Of a DNA stretch of 64,000 nt, positions 1-7,961 are shown in pieces. Source of the DNA: Rhizobium pisi. GTDB lineage: Bacteria > Pseudomonadota > Alphaproteobacteria > Rhizobiales > Rhizobiaceae. Numbering within the stretch: the first letter of the stretch is position 1; each line of letters begins with the position of its first letter. A program made the translations under genes and the position numbers. The notes below the pieces were generated by a model. That model ran no database searches. It saw only the letters and a list, made by a program, of their open reading frames with translations, and had not been told where the DNA came from. Location: positions 1 through 64,000 of the forward strand of contig NZ_RJJT01000016.1 in the NCBI RefSeq assembly GCF_003938655.1, read 5' to 3'.

Positions 1-87
1 ACCAAAACCGGCCACGGCGTAAGCCGAAACCTCCTTCTTCGCCCTCTGCCAACACGACCGGCAAAGAATCCAATCGCCAAAAAAGCA

Positions 88-114
88 AAACCCGCCGAAA
101 AAATCGACGGGTTT
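88..114 (-). terminator. Hairpin downstream of the SDR gene
   Basis: Arms AAACCCG (88-94) and CGGGTTT (108-114) pair, with three more pairs inside. On the minus strand the hairpin is followed by a T-rich stretch, so it can end the leftward SDR transcript. The left-most 87 bases show no gene. Confidence 0.6.
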
Positions 115-125
115 GTCAGCAGTCT

Positions 126-157
126 GAGCGCCGCTTCCGAGCGGCGCTTTTTGTTTT
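126..157 (+). terminator. Rho-independent terminator of an off-window gene
   Basis: A GC-rich stem AGCGCCGCT / AGCGGCGCT with a 4-nt loop is followed directly by a T-rich tail on the plus strand. It should end a rightward gene lying left of the window and faces the SDR gene, so the two stems form a convergent terminator pair. Confidence 0.8.
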
Positions 158-173
158 GGCCTCGTCAACCGGC

Positions 174-1052
174 CTAAATCGATCTTCGATTTGAGGAATT
201 GTGCAGCCGGTCCGCTTCGCCATCCGGCTCGAAATCGGTCGAGACGCTGACGGCGCGCCATTCCCGATCGGCCTGGATACGCGCCGCATCGGCTTTCTCG
301 ACATTGCGCACCGCGTCGCTGCCGAGCAGCAGCCGGAACGGCGGCTCGTCGAGACCGGCAATATGGATGACGACCGCAGCCGCTTTGGCGGGATCGCCGG
401 GCTGGCGGCCGTCATATTCACGCTGGAAGCGCACCGTCGCCCCGACCGTCTCCGCATACTCAGCCCGCCCCTCCGCAAGCACCGTCGAGGCGCCGGCGAA
501 ATCCGTCCTGAAGCCGCCGGGTTCGATCACCGTCACCTTGATTCCGAAAGGTGCTACCTCTTTCGACAGCACCTCGGAAAAACCTTCGACGCCGAATTTC
601 GCCGCCGAATAGGCGCCACGTCCGGCAGGCCCGATGCGCCCGCCGACAGAGGAGAACTGGATGATGTGCCCCGCCCCCTGCCCGCGCATCAGCGCGATGA
701 CCGCCTTGGTCATGATAACAGTGCCGAACAGGTTGGTTTCGATCTGGGCACGGAAATCGACAAGGCTGGTATCCTCGATCGAGCCGACATTGCCGTAGCC
801 GGCATTGTTGACGAGCACGTCGATACGTCCGAACCTCTTCACACCAGCCGCGACCGCCGCAGCCGCCGCCGCCGCGTCCGTCACATCGAGCGCCAGCGCC
901 AGCACCTGGCCGCCATATCGCTCGGAAAGGTCGGCAAGCTGGGCAGGATCGCGCGCCGTCGCCACCAGATTGTCGCCGGAAGCGAGGACCGCCTCCGCCA
1001 GCGCCCGGCCGAGACCGCGCGAACTCCCCGTAATCAACCAGACCTTGGACAT
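174..1052 (-). CDS. Short-chain dehydrogenase/reductase (SDR family oxidoreductase)
   Basis: A classical SDR of 292 residues. The N-terminal Rossmann motif TGSSRGLG binds NAD(P), NNAG follows near residue 85, and the catalytic Ser plus YSAAK lie near 140-155. The C-terminal extension, after the substrate region, resembles SDRs often annotated as 'oxidoreductase, SDR family' or ketoreductase-like. The ATG at 1052 is preceded by AAGGAGAGG at good spacing, whereas the reading frame open further upstream has no such site. The gene is divergent from an HxlR-type regulator at 1154, which suggests local control by that protein, perhaps in a response to aldehydes or quinones. The substrate cannot be read from sequence. 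Confidence 0.9.
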   Translation of the reverse strand: MSKVWLITGSSRGLGRALAEAVLASGDNLVATARDPAQLADLSERYGGQVLALALDVTDAAAAAAAVAAGVKRFGRIDVLVNNAGYGNVGSIEDTSLVDFRAQIETNLFGTVIMTKAVIALMRGQGAGHIIQFSSVGGRIGPAGRGAYSAAKFGVEGFSEVLSKEVAPFGIKVTVIEPGGFRTDFAGASTVLAEGRAEYAETVGATVRFQREYDGRQPGDPAKAAAVVIHIAGLDEPPFRLLLGSDAVRNVEKADAARIQADREWRAVSVSTDFEPDGEADRLHNSSNRRSI

Positions 1053-1085
1053 CGGAAACCTCTCCTTCTTTGGTTCCCGGCTCAT

Positions 1086-1134
1086 GTATGTTCTATTGTT
1101 TCCAATCGAAAGAAGGTACCCGGACCTTCCATAC
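1086..1134. promoter_or_regulatory. Candidate HxlR operator between SDR and regulator
   Basis: The 101-bp divergent intergenic region holds nested inverted repeats: GAAGGT (1112-1117) with ACCTTC (1124-1129), and an outer GTATG (1086-1090) with CATAC (1130-1134). HxlR-family dimers commonly bind such dyads between their own gene and a divergent oxidoreductase. The assignment is inferred from position and symmetry only. Confidence 0.45.
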
Positions 1135-1153
1135 ACACTTTGAGGTAACTGAC

Positions 1154-1546
1154 GTGGCCAGCGACATGTTCGAATTCTGCTCCAACATGACGGAAGAACA
1201 GGATGCTCGGGCGCGCGCCTTGATCGAGCGGGCGGCGGCGAAGTGGCCGCTGCGCATCCTGCACGTGCTCTCGGACGCCGGCGCCCCCTTGCGCTTCTCG
1301 CGCCTGCTGGAACGCGTCGAGGGCATCAGCCAGAAAGTGCTGACGCAGACGTTGCGCACCCTCGAAAATGACGGTCTCGTCATCCGCACGCTCTACCCGC
1401 AGGTGCCGCCGCGCGTCGAATATGAATTGACCCCGCTCGGCCGCGACCTCCTCATGCAGGTCGCAGCCCTCTGGCGCTGGATCGTCGAGCGCCTGGAGAA
1501 TTTCGATGCGCGGAAAGCCGTCAAGTTGACGGCTGCAGCTGTTTAG
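1154..1546 (+). CDS. HxlR-family winged-helix transcriptional regulator
   Basis: About 130 residues carrying the HxlR pattern: a conserved KWPLRILHVL helix, a wing region ISQKVLTQTLRTLENDGLV, then YELTPLGRDLL. The family senses reactive electrophiles or redox state and usually controls a neighbouring oxidoreductase, here the divergent SDR. I chose GTG 1154 because GAGGT at 1142-1146 sits 7 nt before it; ATG 1166 is the alternative. The 3' end overlaps the convergent histidine kinase by 4 nt. There is a cysteine near the N-terminus (FEFCSNM), as in many redox-sensing members, but whether it senses anything is not shown. Confidence 0.88.
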   Translation: MASDMFEFCSNMTEEQDARARALIERAAAKWPLRILHVLSDAGAPLRFSRLLERVEGISQKVLTQTLRTLENDGLVIRTLYPQVPPRVEYELTPLGRDLLMQVAALWRWIVERLENFDARKAVKLTAAAV

Positions 1547-2919
1547 GCCGGAATTCGGATCGTCGCCCTCAATCCGCCGAGCGGGCTGTCGCCGAGCATG
1601 ACGTTGCCGCCGTGGCTGCGGGCGATGTCGCGGGCGATCGCAAGGCCGAGCCCGGTGCCCGACGCATCGAGATTGCGCGCCGAATCCAGCCGGAAAAACG
1701 GCTTGAACACGTCTTCGCGGTTCTTTTCCGGAATGCCCGGCCCGTCGTCGTCGAAGATAACGGTCAGCCATTTGGCATTGTGCTTGGCCTCGATATCGAG
1801 CCTGTCGGCATAACGCCGCGCATTCGAGGCCAGGTTGGTGACGAGACGCATGAAGGCGTTCGGCCGGACCGATATGTCGTCGTCGCCTTCGATCGAATAG
1901 TTGAACGTCTTGCCGTGCAGGGCGAAATCGGATTCCAGCTTCTGGAAGATCTCGCTGAGTTTCAGCTCGCCGACATCCTCTTCGACCTCGCCGCGCGCAA
2001 AGGCCATGTAGGCCTCCAGCATCGTCTGCATATCGTTGACGTCGTCGTTTAATCCGTGCAGGTCTGGATTGTCGCCGGCGAGCGCCAATTGCAGCTTGAA
2101 GCGGGTGAGAATGGTGCGCAGATCGTGGCTGACGCCGGAAAGCATGGCCGTGCGCTGCTCGATCTGCCGCTCGATTCGCTCGCGCATCTGGATGAAGGCG
2201 AGGCCAGCGCGCCTGATCTCATCGGCGCCGCGCGGATAGAAATTGTCGGCCTTCTGCCCCTTGCCGAAGCTTTCGGCCGCACGCGCCAGCGTCAGGATCG
2301 GCCGGATCTGTCCGCGCAGGAAGAGGATGGAGATGCCGATCAGCACCAGCGAGGTGCCGACCATCCAGACGATGAAGATATGGGTGTTCGAGGCGTAGGT
2401 CTGACTGCGCTTGGCCAGCACCCTGAGGATCTTGTTCTCGAGCTTGATACGAATTTCGACAAGGTTCGAATTGCCGACCGTATCGATCCAGAAAGGCCGA
2501 TGAATCTCGTTGGTGATCTCGTCGCTGAGGATGCCGTCGAGGATTGAGAAGAACGGTTTGACGCGCGGCGGCGGCAGATCGCCATCCGGCTCGATCGAGA
2601 TCTGCAAGTTGAGCTGATCGCGCGCGATGCGGGTGATCTCGTTGTAGTCCGAATTCTGCGGATAGGTCTCGACGATCTCGATGATCGCGGCGATATCGCG
2701 GGTGACGGCAAGCGACAGCCGCTCCGTCACCATCTGCCAGTGGCGCTCCATGAAGACCGCGGCGACGACCGATTGCAGGAGCACCATCGGAATGATGATG
2801 ATCAGCAGCGAACGTGCATAGAGCCCGGTGGGCAGCCGGCGACGCAGCCAGCGGACGATCCAGCGCCAGCCCTGCGCAGGAGTGCGGTCTTCCCGCCGCA
2901 AGCTGTCCATTGTCACCAT
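1543..2919 (-). CDS. EnvZ-type sensor histidine kinase
   Basis: A 458-residue membrane kinase. TM1 lies near residues 38-58, a periplasmic region of about 120 residues follows, TM2 is near 181-202, then a HAMP linker. The HisKA box SHDLRT has the phosphoacceptor His near 265. The ATPase domain has an N box (NLASNARRYA), G1 DDDGPGIP, F box and G2 GTGLGLAI. It lies 70 bp downstream of the OmpR-type regulator and is its obvious partner. A palindromic repeat occupies the gap between them. The signal sensed is unknown. The start may be ATG 2919 or 2910; neither has a strong ribosome site. Confidence 0.9.
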   Translation of the reverse strand: MVTMDSLRREDRTPAQGWRWIVRWLRRRLPTGLYARSLLIIIIPMVLLQSVVAAVFMERHWQMVTERLSLAVTRDIAAIIEIVETYPQNSDYNEITRIARDQLNLQISIEPDGDLPPPRVKPFFSILDGILSDEITNEIHRPFWIDTVGNSNLVEIRIKLENKILRVLAKRSQTYASNTHIFIVWMVGTSLVLIGISILFLRGQIRPILTLARAAESFGKGQKADNFYPRGADEIRRAGLAFIQMRERIERQIEQRTAMLSGVSHDLRTILTRFKLQLALAGDNPDLHGLNDDVNDMQTMLEAYMAFARGEVEEDVGELKLSEIFQKLESDFALHGKTFNYSIEGDDDISVRPNAFMRLVTNLASNARRYADRLDIEAKHNAKWLTVIFDDDGPGIPEKNREDVFKPFFRLDSARNLDASGTGLGLAIARDIARSHGGNVMLGDSPLGGLRATIRIPA

Positions 2920-2942
2920 CAGCGCCGGTCCTGATTTCTACG

Positions 2943-2994
2943 TCTTTGTTCCACGCAATTCCCGGGCAAGCCGCTTCGCCGGAATTGCTCTAGT
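2943..2994 (-). repeat. Rhizobial intergenic palindromic repeat, GCAATTCC/GGAATTGC type
   Basis: The arms GCAATTCC (2955-2962) and GGAATTGC (2981-2988) enclose a GC-rich loop. On the minus strand the element begins TAGAGCAATTCCGG and ends in an A-rich GGAACAAA tail. I recognise this layout from dispersed palindromes in Rhizobium and Agrobacterium genomes. It lies inside an operon, between response regulator and kinase, where it could form a transcript hairpin that alters their ratio. Confidence 0.65.
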
Positions 2995-3691
2995 CGATGC
3001 TCAGCCTGTATCCGATGCCGCGCACGGTCTGCAGCCAGACGGGGTTGGCCGGATCGTCCTCGATCTTGCGCCTCAGCCGGTTGATCTGCACGTCGATCGT
3101 CCGCTCGCCGACTTCGGTGTCGTTGCCGATCAGTTCGTGGCGGGGGATCGTATCGCCGGCGCGCCGCGCAAAGAGCAGCATGATCTCCTGCTCACGGTCG
3201 GTAAGGCGGATCACCTCGCTCGCCCGCTTCAGCTCCTTGCGGGTGAGCGAGAAGGTATAAGGCCCGAACATGACCTGCTCGATCTTCGGCCCCTCGCCGC
3301 CGGCATTGCGCCTCAGGATATTGTTGATGCGCAGCACCAGTTCGCGCGGGTCGAAGGGCTTGGAGAGATAATCGTCGGCGCCCGCCTCCAGGCCTTCGAT
3401 GCGGTTGCCCGATTCCGCCAGCGCCGTCAGCATGATGATCGGCACGTTCTTGATGGCGCGAAGCCCGCGGGTGACTTCGATGCCGGATTCGCCGGGCATC
3501 ATCACGTCCATGATGATCAGGTCGAAATCGAGACCGGTGAGCTTGCGCTGCGCCTCGGCGCCGTCGGCGGCGACGGTGACGCGGAAGCCGTTCTCGGCGA
3601 GATAACGATTGAGCAGCGCCCGGATGCGAGAGTCGTCATCGACCACCAGCAGATGCGCCGCATCGTCGGAAATACCTGTCTTGACCGCCAT
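2990..3691 (-). CDS. petR: OmpR-family response regulator, PetR-like
   Basis: A 233-residue regulator. The receiver domain has acidic residues VVDDDS near 17-21, phosphoacceptor Asp62 in MDVMMPG, and Lys111 in SKPF. A winged-helix DNA-binding domain with the RRKIEDDP and TVRGIGYRL signature follows. The ATG at 3691 abuts the MarR stop directly (TGAATG), so translation is coupled. The MarR/OmpR pair matches the PetP/PetR arrangement described in Rhodobacter capsulatus, where both are needed for cytochrome bc1 gene expression. Here petABC lie about 28 kb away. The symbol rests on that layout and recalled family similarity. Confidence 0.85.
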   Translation of the reverse strand: MAVKTGISDDAAHLLVVDDDSRIRALLNRYLAENGFRVTVAADGAEAQRKLTGLDFDLIIMDVMMPGESGIEVTRGLRAIKNVPIIMLTALAESGNRIEGLEAGADDYLSKPFDPRELVLRINNILRRNAGGEGPKIEQVMFGPYTFSLTRKELKRASEVIRLTDREQEIMLLFARRAGDTIPRHELIGNDTEVGERTIDVQINRLRRKIEDDPANPVWLQTVRGIGYRLSID

Positions 3692-4183
3692 TCAATCCGC
3701 CCTCTGTCTGTCCCGCATGCCCCTGAGGAAAGCCTTTACGCCCTCTCGCGCCTCCGCAGAAGCACCATCGAATGCCCGTTCAATGCGGCGCGATTGCGGC
3801 TCTGCAAGCGCAAGCGCCAGCTCGCGCCCCGATTTCGTTGGATAGAGCTTGCGCTGCCGCCGGTCCTCGGGGCCGGCCACCTGGCGAATATAGCCTGAAT
3901 CGATCAGTTGTTTCAGCACCCTTGCAAGGCTCTGCTTGGTGATCTTCAGCGTATCGAGAAGATCGGCCACCGTCATGCCGGGATTGCGGTTGACGAAATG
4001 CACGACGCGGTGATGCGCCCGGCCGAAGCCGCTCTTTTCGAGGATGGCGTCAGGATCGGAAACGAAGTCGCGATAGGCGAAGAAGAACAGCTCGATGATC
4101 TCGAAATCGATGATGTCGGTATCTTCCATCGGCGTGGCCAGCGGCTCTGGCTTACCTGCTTTCGCTCCGGTCTGTCGTGACAC
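3692..4183 (-). CDS. petP: MarR-family transcriptional regulator, PetP-like
   Basis: About 163 residues with a MarR winged helix: VVHFVNRNPGMTVADLLD, the recognition helix TKQSLARVLKQLIDSGYI and the wing EDRRQRKLYPT. I chose GTG 4183 because AAAGGAAA lies 8 nt upstream; ATG 4129 (MEDTDIID) is the alternative and would remove an 18-residue charged head. It is first in a three-gene leftward unit with the response regulator and kinase. Divergent from it is the decayed aminotransferase fragment, so the intergenic region may once have served both. Confidence 0.85.
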   Translation of the reverse strand: MSRQTGAKAGKPEPLATPMEDTDIIDFEIIELFFFAYRDFVSDPDAILEKSGFGRAHHRVVHFVNRNPGMTVADLLDTLKITKQSLARVLKQLIDSGYIRQVAGPEDRRQRKLYPTKSGRELALALAEPQSRRIERAFDGASAEAREGVKAFLRGMRDRQRAD

Positions 4184-4360
4184 TCGGCATTTCCTTTCTC
4201 TTTCCGCGCATTGCGGGAAAGCTTCGCGAAGATATGCCTGGAAACCAAGGCCCGCCCGGAACTCCGACGCAATACGCGATTTCCCCCTGCGTCTGTGGAT
4301 AAAACGTAATGGGGACAACAATCAACAGGCATGGCGCGCGGGCGCCGGAGGAGTTTGGGA

Positions 4361-4621
4361 ATGGCTTCAATTTTGGCACAGGCCAACCGCATCAACGGAA
4401 GGGCATCCGGCTCGACATTCCCGAATACCGCCGAAGCCAAGGGCTACGCGGATGCGATGATGCTAGATGATCGCGACCTGGTCGCTGAAGCCACAGGCGC
4501 CAACATCTTCTTCGTTAGGGATGGCGTCATTCACACGCCGATCCCGGATTACTTCCCGAATCGCATCACCCGCCAACGACGACTTGAAGGAAGCTATCCG
4601 GCGGCGGTCGCCGCCGGATAA
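4361..4621 (+). pseudogene. Remnant of branched-chain amino acid aminotransferase (ilvE-like)
   Basis: An 86-codon open frame starts at ATG 4361, 7 nt after a good GGAGGAG. Its middle carries a clear IlvE fragment: AEAKGYADAMMLD, VAEATGANIFFV, DGVIHTP. A full enzyme has about 290-300 residues. The N-terminal domain, the PLP lysine region and the C-terminus are missing, and the sequence loses similarity after RITRQ. This looks like a deletion remnant that kept or gained a start site. A working ilvE must be elsewhere for valine, leucine and isoleucine synthesis. It may still be translated as a short peptide. Confidence 0.75.
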
Positions 4622-4667
4622 GACCCTCACGCAATCGGTCCGCTGTGGGTAAAGCCTGTCGGACCTT

Positions 4668-4937
4668 TTACCTGTGCGCCCGCGCCATGACCAGGCCGGC
4701 GAGCGTCGAGAGAATGCCGCCGCCGATGAGACCGCCGATGCCGTCGGCGATCAGGCCGGTCATAGCCGCTTCGCCGCCGACCATGCTGAGCAGCATGCCG
4801 CCACCGATGCCGCCGATCGCGCCTGCGATCGTGCGGGCGACGATATTTAGCGCCTGCTGCTTCAAGGCGGCGCTTGCGGCGTTGCCGCCGATGGCGCCTG
4901 CTATCAATTGGATGACGAGCGGAAGTAGCGCTTCCAT
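4668..4937 (-). CDS. Small glycine-rich hydrophobic membrane protein, unknown function
   Basis: 89 residues from ATG 4937, which has AGGAGG 5 nt upstream. Almost the whole chain is hydrophobic and rich in Gly and Ala, with repeated AGAIGG, GGIGGGM and GGLIGGG motifs resembling glycine zippers. This suggests two or three packed membrane helices. No enzyme motif is visible. It stands alone between the ilvE remnant and an SH3-domain gene. I do not recognise a named family. Confidence 0.7.
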   Translation of the reverse strand: MEALLPLVIQLIAGAIGGNAASAALKQQALNIVARTIAGAIGGIGGGMLLSMVGGEAAMTGLIADGIGGLIGGGILSTLAGLVMARAHR

Positions 4938-5121
4938 GATTTCCTCCTGTGGCGATCTCCCCGATCGCCGATCCATGCCGAACCTTCGGCATATTAGTAT
5001 TTTATCATATTTCGGAGGAAAGCGTTAAGAAAAATCAACCGATGCGGGATTAAGGCAGGTAGAATTGGCTCGGAACGAGGCGGCTCGACGTCCGCCTCGC
5101 TCTCAGTTTCGGCCGATCACG

Positions 5122-5739
5122 TCATTGATAGACGTAGACGATCCGGCGCGTACCGGGATCGACCAGCACCGGCCGGTCGTTGATCCTCGTGTAGCGGTAC
5201 TCGTAGTCGGGAATCGTCTGGAAGGTGACGTCGGCAGGCACCTCGGCGCCGACGACGACATCGCCGCCAAGCCGCACCGTGTCGGCCGGGTTGGTCTCGA
5301 TATAGGTGCGGACCGTCTCCGGCGGCGTGATGGTTTCGACCGACCCGACGGGGCCGAGCAATTCGTCGCCCGGCGCCGGTTGAGGCTCGGCCGGAACGAC
5401 GCTTGCGGTCGTCTCGTAGGTCACGACGGGAACGCCGATCTCGGCGCGATGCTGTTCGACGATGACTGGGCTGCCGCCGCGGTCGACCTGCAGATAATCG
5501 GCATAGACCCAGCCGCGCATGCCGTTGACGTCGACGCGGCACCAGCGGCTACCTTCGATGCAGCCGTCGAGCACTGCGGTCGAGCCACGCGTGGCAAGAC
5601 CGACGGCCGGATATTGCGGGCCCGGGCCGGAGCGGACGTTGAGATCATTGACGGTTGTCGCCATCATCTCCGCCTGCGCCAGACCGCTGCTCGCCAGGAG
5701 CACGGCTCCAGCCAACAGGATGTTTCTCTTCAAGGTCAT
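5122..5739 (-). CDS. Exported SH3b-domain protein with DUF1236-like tail
   Basis: 205 residues from ATG 5739 (AAGGAGA upstream). A signal peptide (about 1-23, ending GLAQA) leads to a bacterial SH3 domain with NVRSGPGPQYP and the WCRV...GWVYADYL core, about 25-85. A Pro-rich linker follows, then a C-terminal region with TPPETVRTYIETNPAD and a terminal VYVYQ typical of DUF1236, often found in rhizobial exported proteins. It is probably periplasmic and may bind cell-wall or protein ligands. No partner gene is adjacent. Confidence 0.85.
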   Translation of the reverse strand: MTLKRNILLAGAVLLASSGLAQAEMMATTVNDLNVRSGPGPQYPAVGLATRGSTAVLDGCIEGSRWCRVDVNGMRGWVYADYLQVDRGGSPVIVEQHRAEIGVPVVTYETTASVVPAEPQPAPGDELLGPVGSVETITPPETVRTYIETNPADTVRLGGDVVVGAEVPADVTFQTIPDYEYRYTRINDRPVLVDPGTRRIVYVYQ

Positions 5740-6027
5740 ATGAGCGTCTCCTTGGTTTCGATGGGCTGACAACGCGCGGCGTTCCACGATGTTCCCCTTG
5801 CCTTGCCCGAGGGGAAACGGCACTCCGAGAATGCGTTGCGCAAACGTTTGAAGAAGCTAGATAAAACCTGAATTTTCCGACCCGTGGCGATGGCGGAAGG
5901 CTTCATAAATTCTTGTTGCAGCCCGTCTTTTTGCCGTGAAACACGCTTGAGAAGCAGAAGATTCCGGCTGCCCTCGCCGCCGTTTCGGACTATATCCTGA
6001 GCATCAGAGATACCAAGCGAGGCACCT

Positions 6028-6681
6028 ATGGGCATGCTCCAGGCCGGCATCATTCCGGTCACCCCCTTCCAGCAGAACTGCACGGTCTTCTTCGATCCCG
6101 ACACGAGTGAAGGTGTCGTCGTCGATCCGGGCGGCGACGTGCCGCTCATCCTTCAGGCGATTGAGAAAAGTGGCCTCACCATCAAGGAAATCTGGCTGAC
6201 GCATGGCCATCTCGACCATGCCGGCGGCGCCAGGGAATTGAAGGAAGCACTCGGCGTCGACGTGGTCGGTCCACATCAGGACGACCTGCCGCTGCTCCAG
6301 CGGATCGAGACCCAAGCCGAGAAATACGGAATATCGGGATTGCGCAACGTTCTGCCCGACCGCTGGCTGAAGGATGGCGACAAGGTCTCCTTCGGCGCCC
6401 ACGAATTCGAGGTCTATCACGCGCCCGGCCATGCGCCCGGCCACGTCATCTATTTCAATCGGGCGCAGAATTTCGCCCATCTCGGCGACGTGCTCTTCAA
6501 CGGCTCGATCGGCCGCACCGACCTGCCCGGCGGCAATCATCAGCAACTGCTCGATTCGATCCGTGACAAGGTGCTGCCGCTCGGCGACGACGTCGGCTTC
6601 ATCTGCGGCCACGGCCCCGGCAGCCGCATCGGCGATGAGCGGCGGAGCAATCCGTTTCTGCAGGAAATCAAGCCTCGATAA
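6028..6681 (+). CDS. Metallo-beta-lactamase-fold hydrolase (glyoxalase II-like)
   Basis: 217 residues. The zinc-binding motif THGHLDHAGG gives His59, His61, Asp63 and His64. A later His in HAPGHAPGHV, Asp in GDVLF and His in CGHGPGS complete the binuclear site. The length fits the short YcbL-type glyoxalase II group, which hydrolyses thioesters such as S-lactoylglutathione. The substrate is inferred from family only. It is convergent with csaA, and a shared hairpin lies between the ends. Confidence 0.88.
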   Translation: MGMLQAGIIPVTPFQQNCTVFFDPDTSEGVVVDPGGDVPLILQAIEKSGLTIKEIWLTHGHLDHAGGARELKEALGVDVVGPHQDDLPLLQRIETQAEKYGISGLRNVLPDRWLKDGDKVSFGAHEFEVYHAPGHAPGHVIYFNRAQNFAHLGDVLFNGSIGRTDLPGGNHQQLLDSIRDKVLPLGDDVGFICGHGPGSRIGDERRSNPFLQEIKPR

Positions 6682-6716
6682 GCATCCGGCACGGACGCAT
6701 CAAACGAACCGCCCGA

Positions 6717-6744
6717 CAAAACGATGTGAGCTTTCGCTCACATC
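6717..6744 (-). terminator. Hairpin across the csaA stop codon
   Basis: A perfect 9-bp stem GATGTGAGC (6723-6731) / GCTCACATC (6736-6744) has a 4-nt loop. On the minus strand it is followed by GTTTTGTC. The csaA stop codon (6738-6740) lies inside the stem. The stem can also act as an end for the convergent hydrolase transcript. Confidence 0.65.
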
Positions 6745-7079
6745 ATCTTCCTGCCGTTCGGCACCGGCTGTTCGACCGCCGCAAGCACGATCGCGCCGTT
6801 CTCGTCTTCGAATCCCAGCGTCAGCACTTCCGAGCGGACCGGCCCGATCTGGCGCGGCGGGAAGTTGACGACGGCGAGCACCTGCCGGCCAATCAGGCTT
6901 TCCGGCGTATAGTGCACGGTGATCTGCGCCGAGGATTTCTTCATGCCGATCTCGGGGCCGAAATCGATGACCAGCTTGAAGGCCGGCTTGCGCGCTTCTG
7001 GAAAGGGGCTCGCCTCGATGATCGTGCCGACACGAATGTCGACGCGCTCGAAATCGGCGTAGGTGATCTCTTCGCTCAT
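6738..7079 (-). CDS. csaA: CsaA-type tRNA-binding domain protein (export chaperone family)
   Basis: 113 residues made of one OB-fold tRNA-binding domain: ADFERVDIRVGTI at the start, FKLVIDFG, YTPESLIGRQVLAVVNFP, and LGFEDENGAIVL near the end. This is the usual length and pattern of CsaA, a dimeric protein reported to bind tRNA or act as an export chaperone. Its stop lies in a terminator stem. The gene stands alone, leftward, after proC. Confidence 0.9.
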   Translation of the reverse strand: MSEEITYADFERVDIRVGTIIEASPFPEARKPAFKLVIDFGPEIGMKKSSAQITVHYTPESLIGRQVLAVVNFPPRQIGPVRSEVLTLGFEDENGAIVLAAVEQPVPNGRKMM

Positions 7080-7132
7080 AAGATCTCCGCAAATTTAAAG
7101 TGTTGGGGCGTCCTTGGTAGACGCGCGGCGCT

Positions 7133-7960
7133 CTAGCCGGCCAGTTCCTCGGCCCGCTTGCGCGCGGCCGCAAGTGCCGCGTCGAACAGAGGCTGCATGC
7201 CGTCCTCGGCCATCAACACGGCGAGCGCTGCCGCCGTCGTGCCTCCGGGAGAAGTCACATTCTGTCGCAGCCGCGAAGCTTCGTCGGGGGACTGGTGCAA
7301 CAGTTCACCAGCCCCCGCGACGGTTTCCCGCGCAAGACGCATGGCGAGGTCCGCCTGCAGACCGAGTTTACGGCCTGCTTCTGCCATACATTCGACGAGA
7401 TAAAACACATAGGCCGGACCGCTGCCCGAAAGCGCCGTCACGGCATCGATATCGGCCTCTGCAGGCACCCATTCCACGGGGCCTGAGACGCGCAGAAGGG
7501 AATGGACGCGCTCGCGCTGCTGATCGTTCACGCCGGCATTGGCAAAGGCGCCGGTGACGCCGCGTCCGACCATGGCAGGCGTATTCGGCATAGCGCGCAC
7601 CATGGCGGCTTTGCCGAGATGTTTTTCGAGGAAGCCGAGGGTCTTGCCGGCTGCGACGGAGACGACGACGGTTTTCGGCCCGACGGCGCTTTTAACCGCC
7701 GGCAACACCGTCTCCATCACCTGCGGCTTGACCGCGAGGAACAGCACGCTCGCCTTCAATTCCGAGGGAAGGACGGTGAGATGGGTCGCGCCCGCCTCGC
7801 CGATCGTCGCCAGCATCGCCGGCGACGGGCCGGGATCGACGACGATGACGGACGAACCCGGAACGCCGCTTTTCAGCCAGCCGGAGAGCATAGCCCCGCC
7901 CATGTTTCCGGCGCCGATCAGGACGACGGGATGTTCCGAGGAAAAAGCCTTTGCCGGCAT
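7133..7960 (-). CDS. proC: Pyrroline-5-carboxylate reductase
   Basis: 275 residues, the normal ProC length. It reduces 1-pyrroline-5-carboxylate to proline with NAD(P)H, the last step of proline synthesis. The N-terminal VLIGAGNMGGAM motif binds the cofactor, and the P5CR signature DAVTALSGSGPAYVF and SPGGTTAAAL lie in the C-terminal domain. The start (MPAKAF) at 7960 leaves one base after the stop of the YbjN-like gene, so the two form an operon with the YbjN-like gene first. The frame is open further upstream, but that stretch overlaps the neighbour. Confidence 0.95.
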   Translation of the reverse strand: MPAKAFSSEHPVVLIGAGNMGGAMLSGWLKSGVPGSSVIVVDPGPSPAMLATIGEAGATHLTVLPSELKASVLFLAVKPQVMETVLPAVKSAVGPKTVVVSVAAGKTLGFLEKHLGKAAMVRAMPNTPAMVGRGVTGAFANAGVNDQQRERVHSLLRVSGPVEWVPAEADIDAVTALSGSGPAYVFYLVECMAEAGRKLGLQADLAMRLARETVAGAGELLHQSPDEASRLRQNVTSPGGTTAAALAVLMAEDGMQPLFDAALAAARKRAEELAG

Positions 7961-7961
7961 C

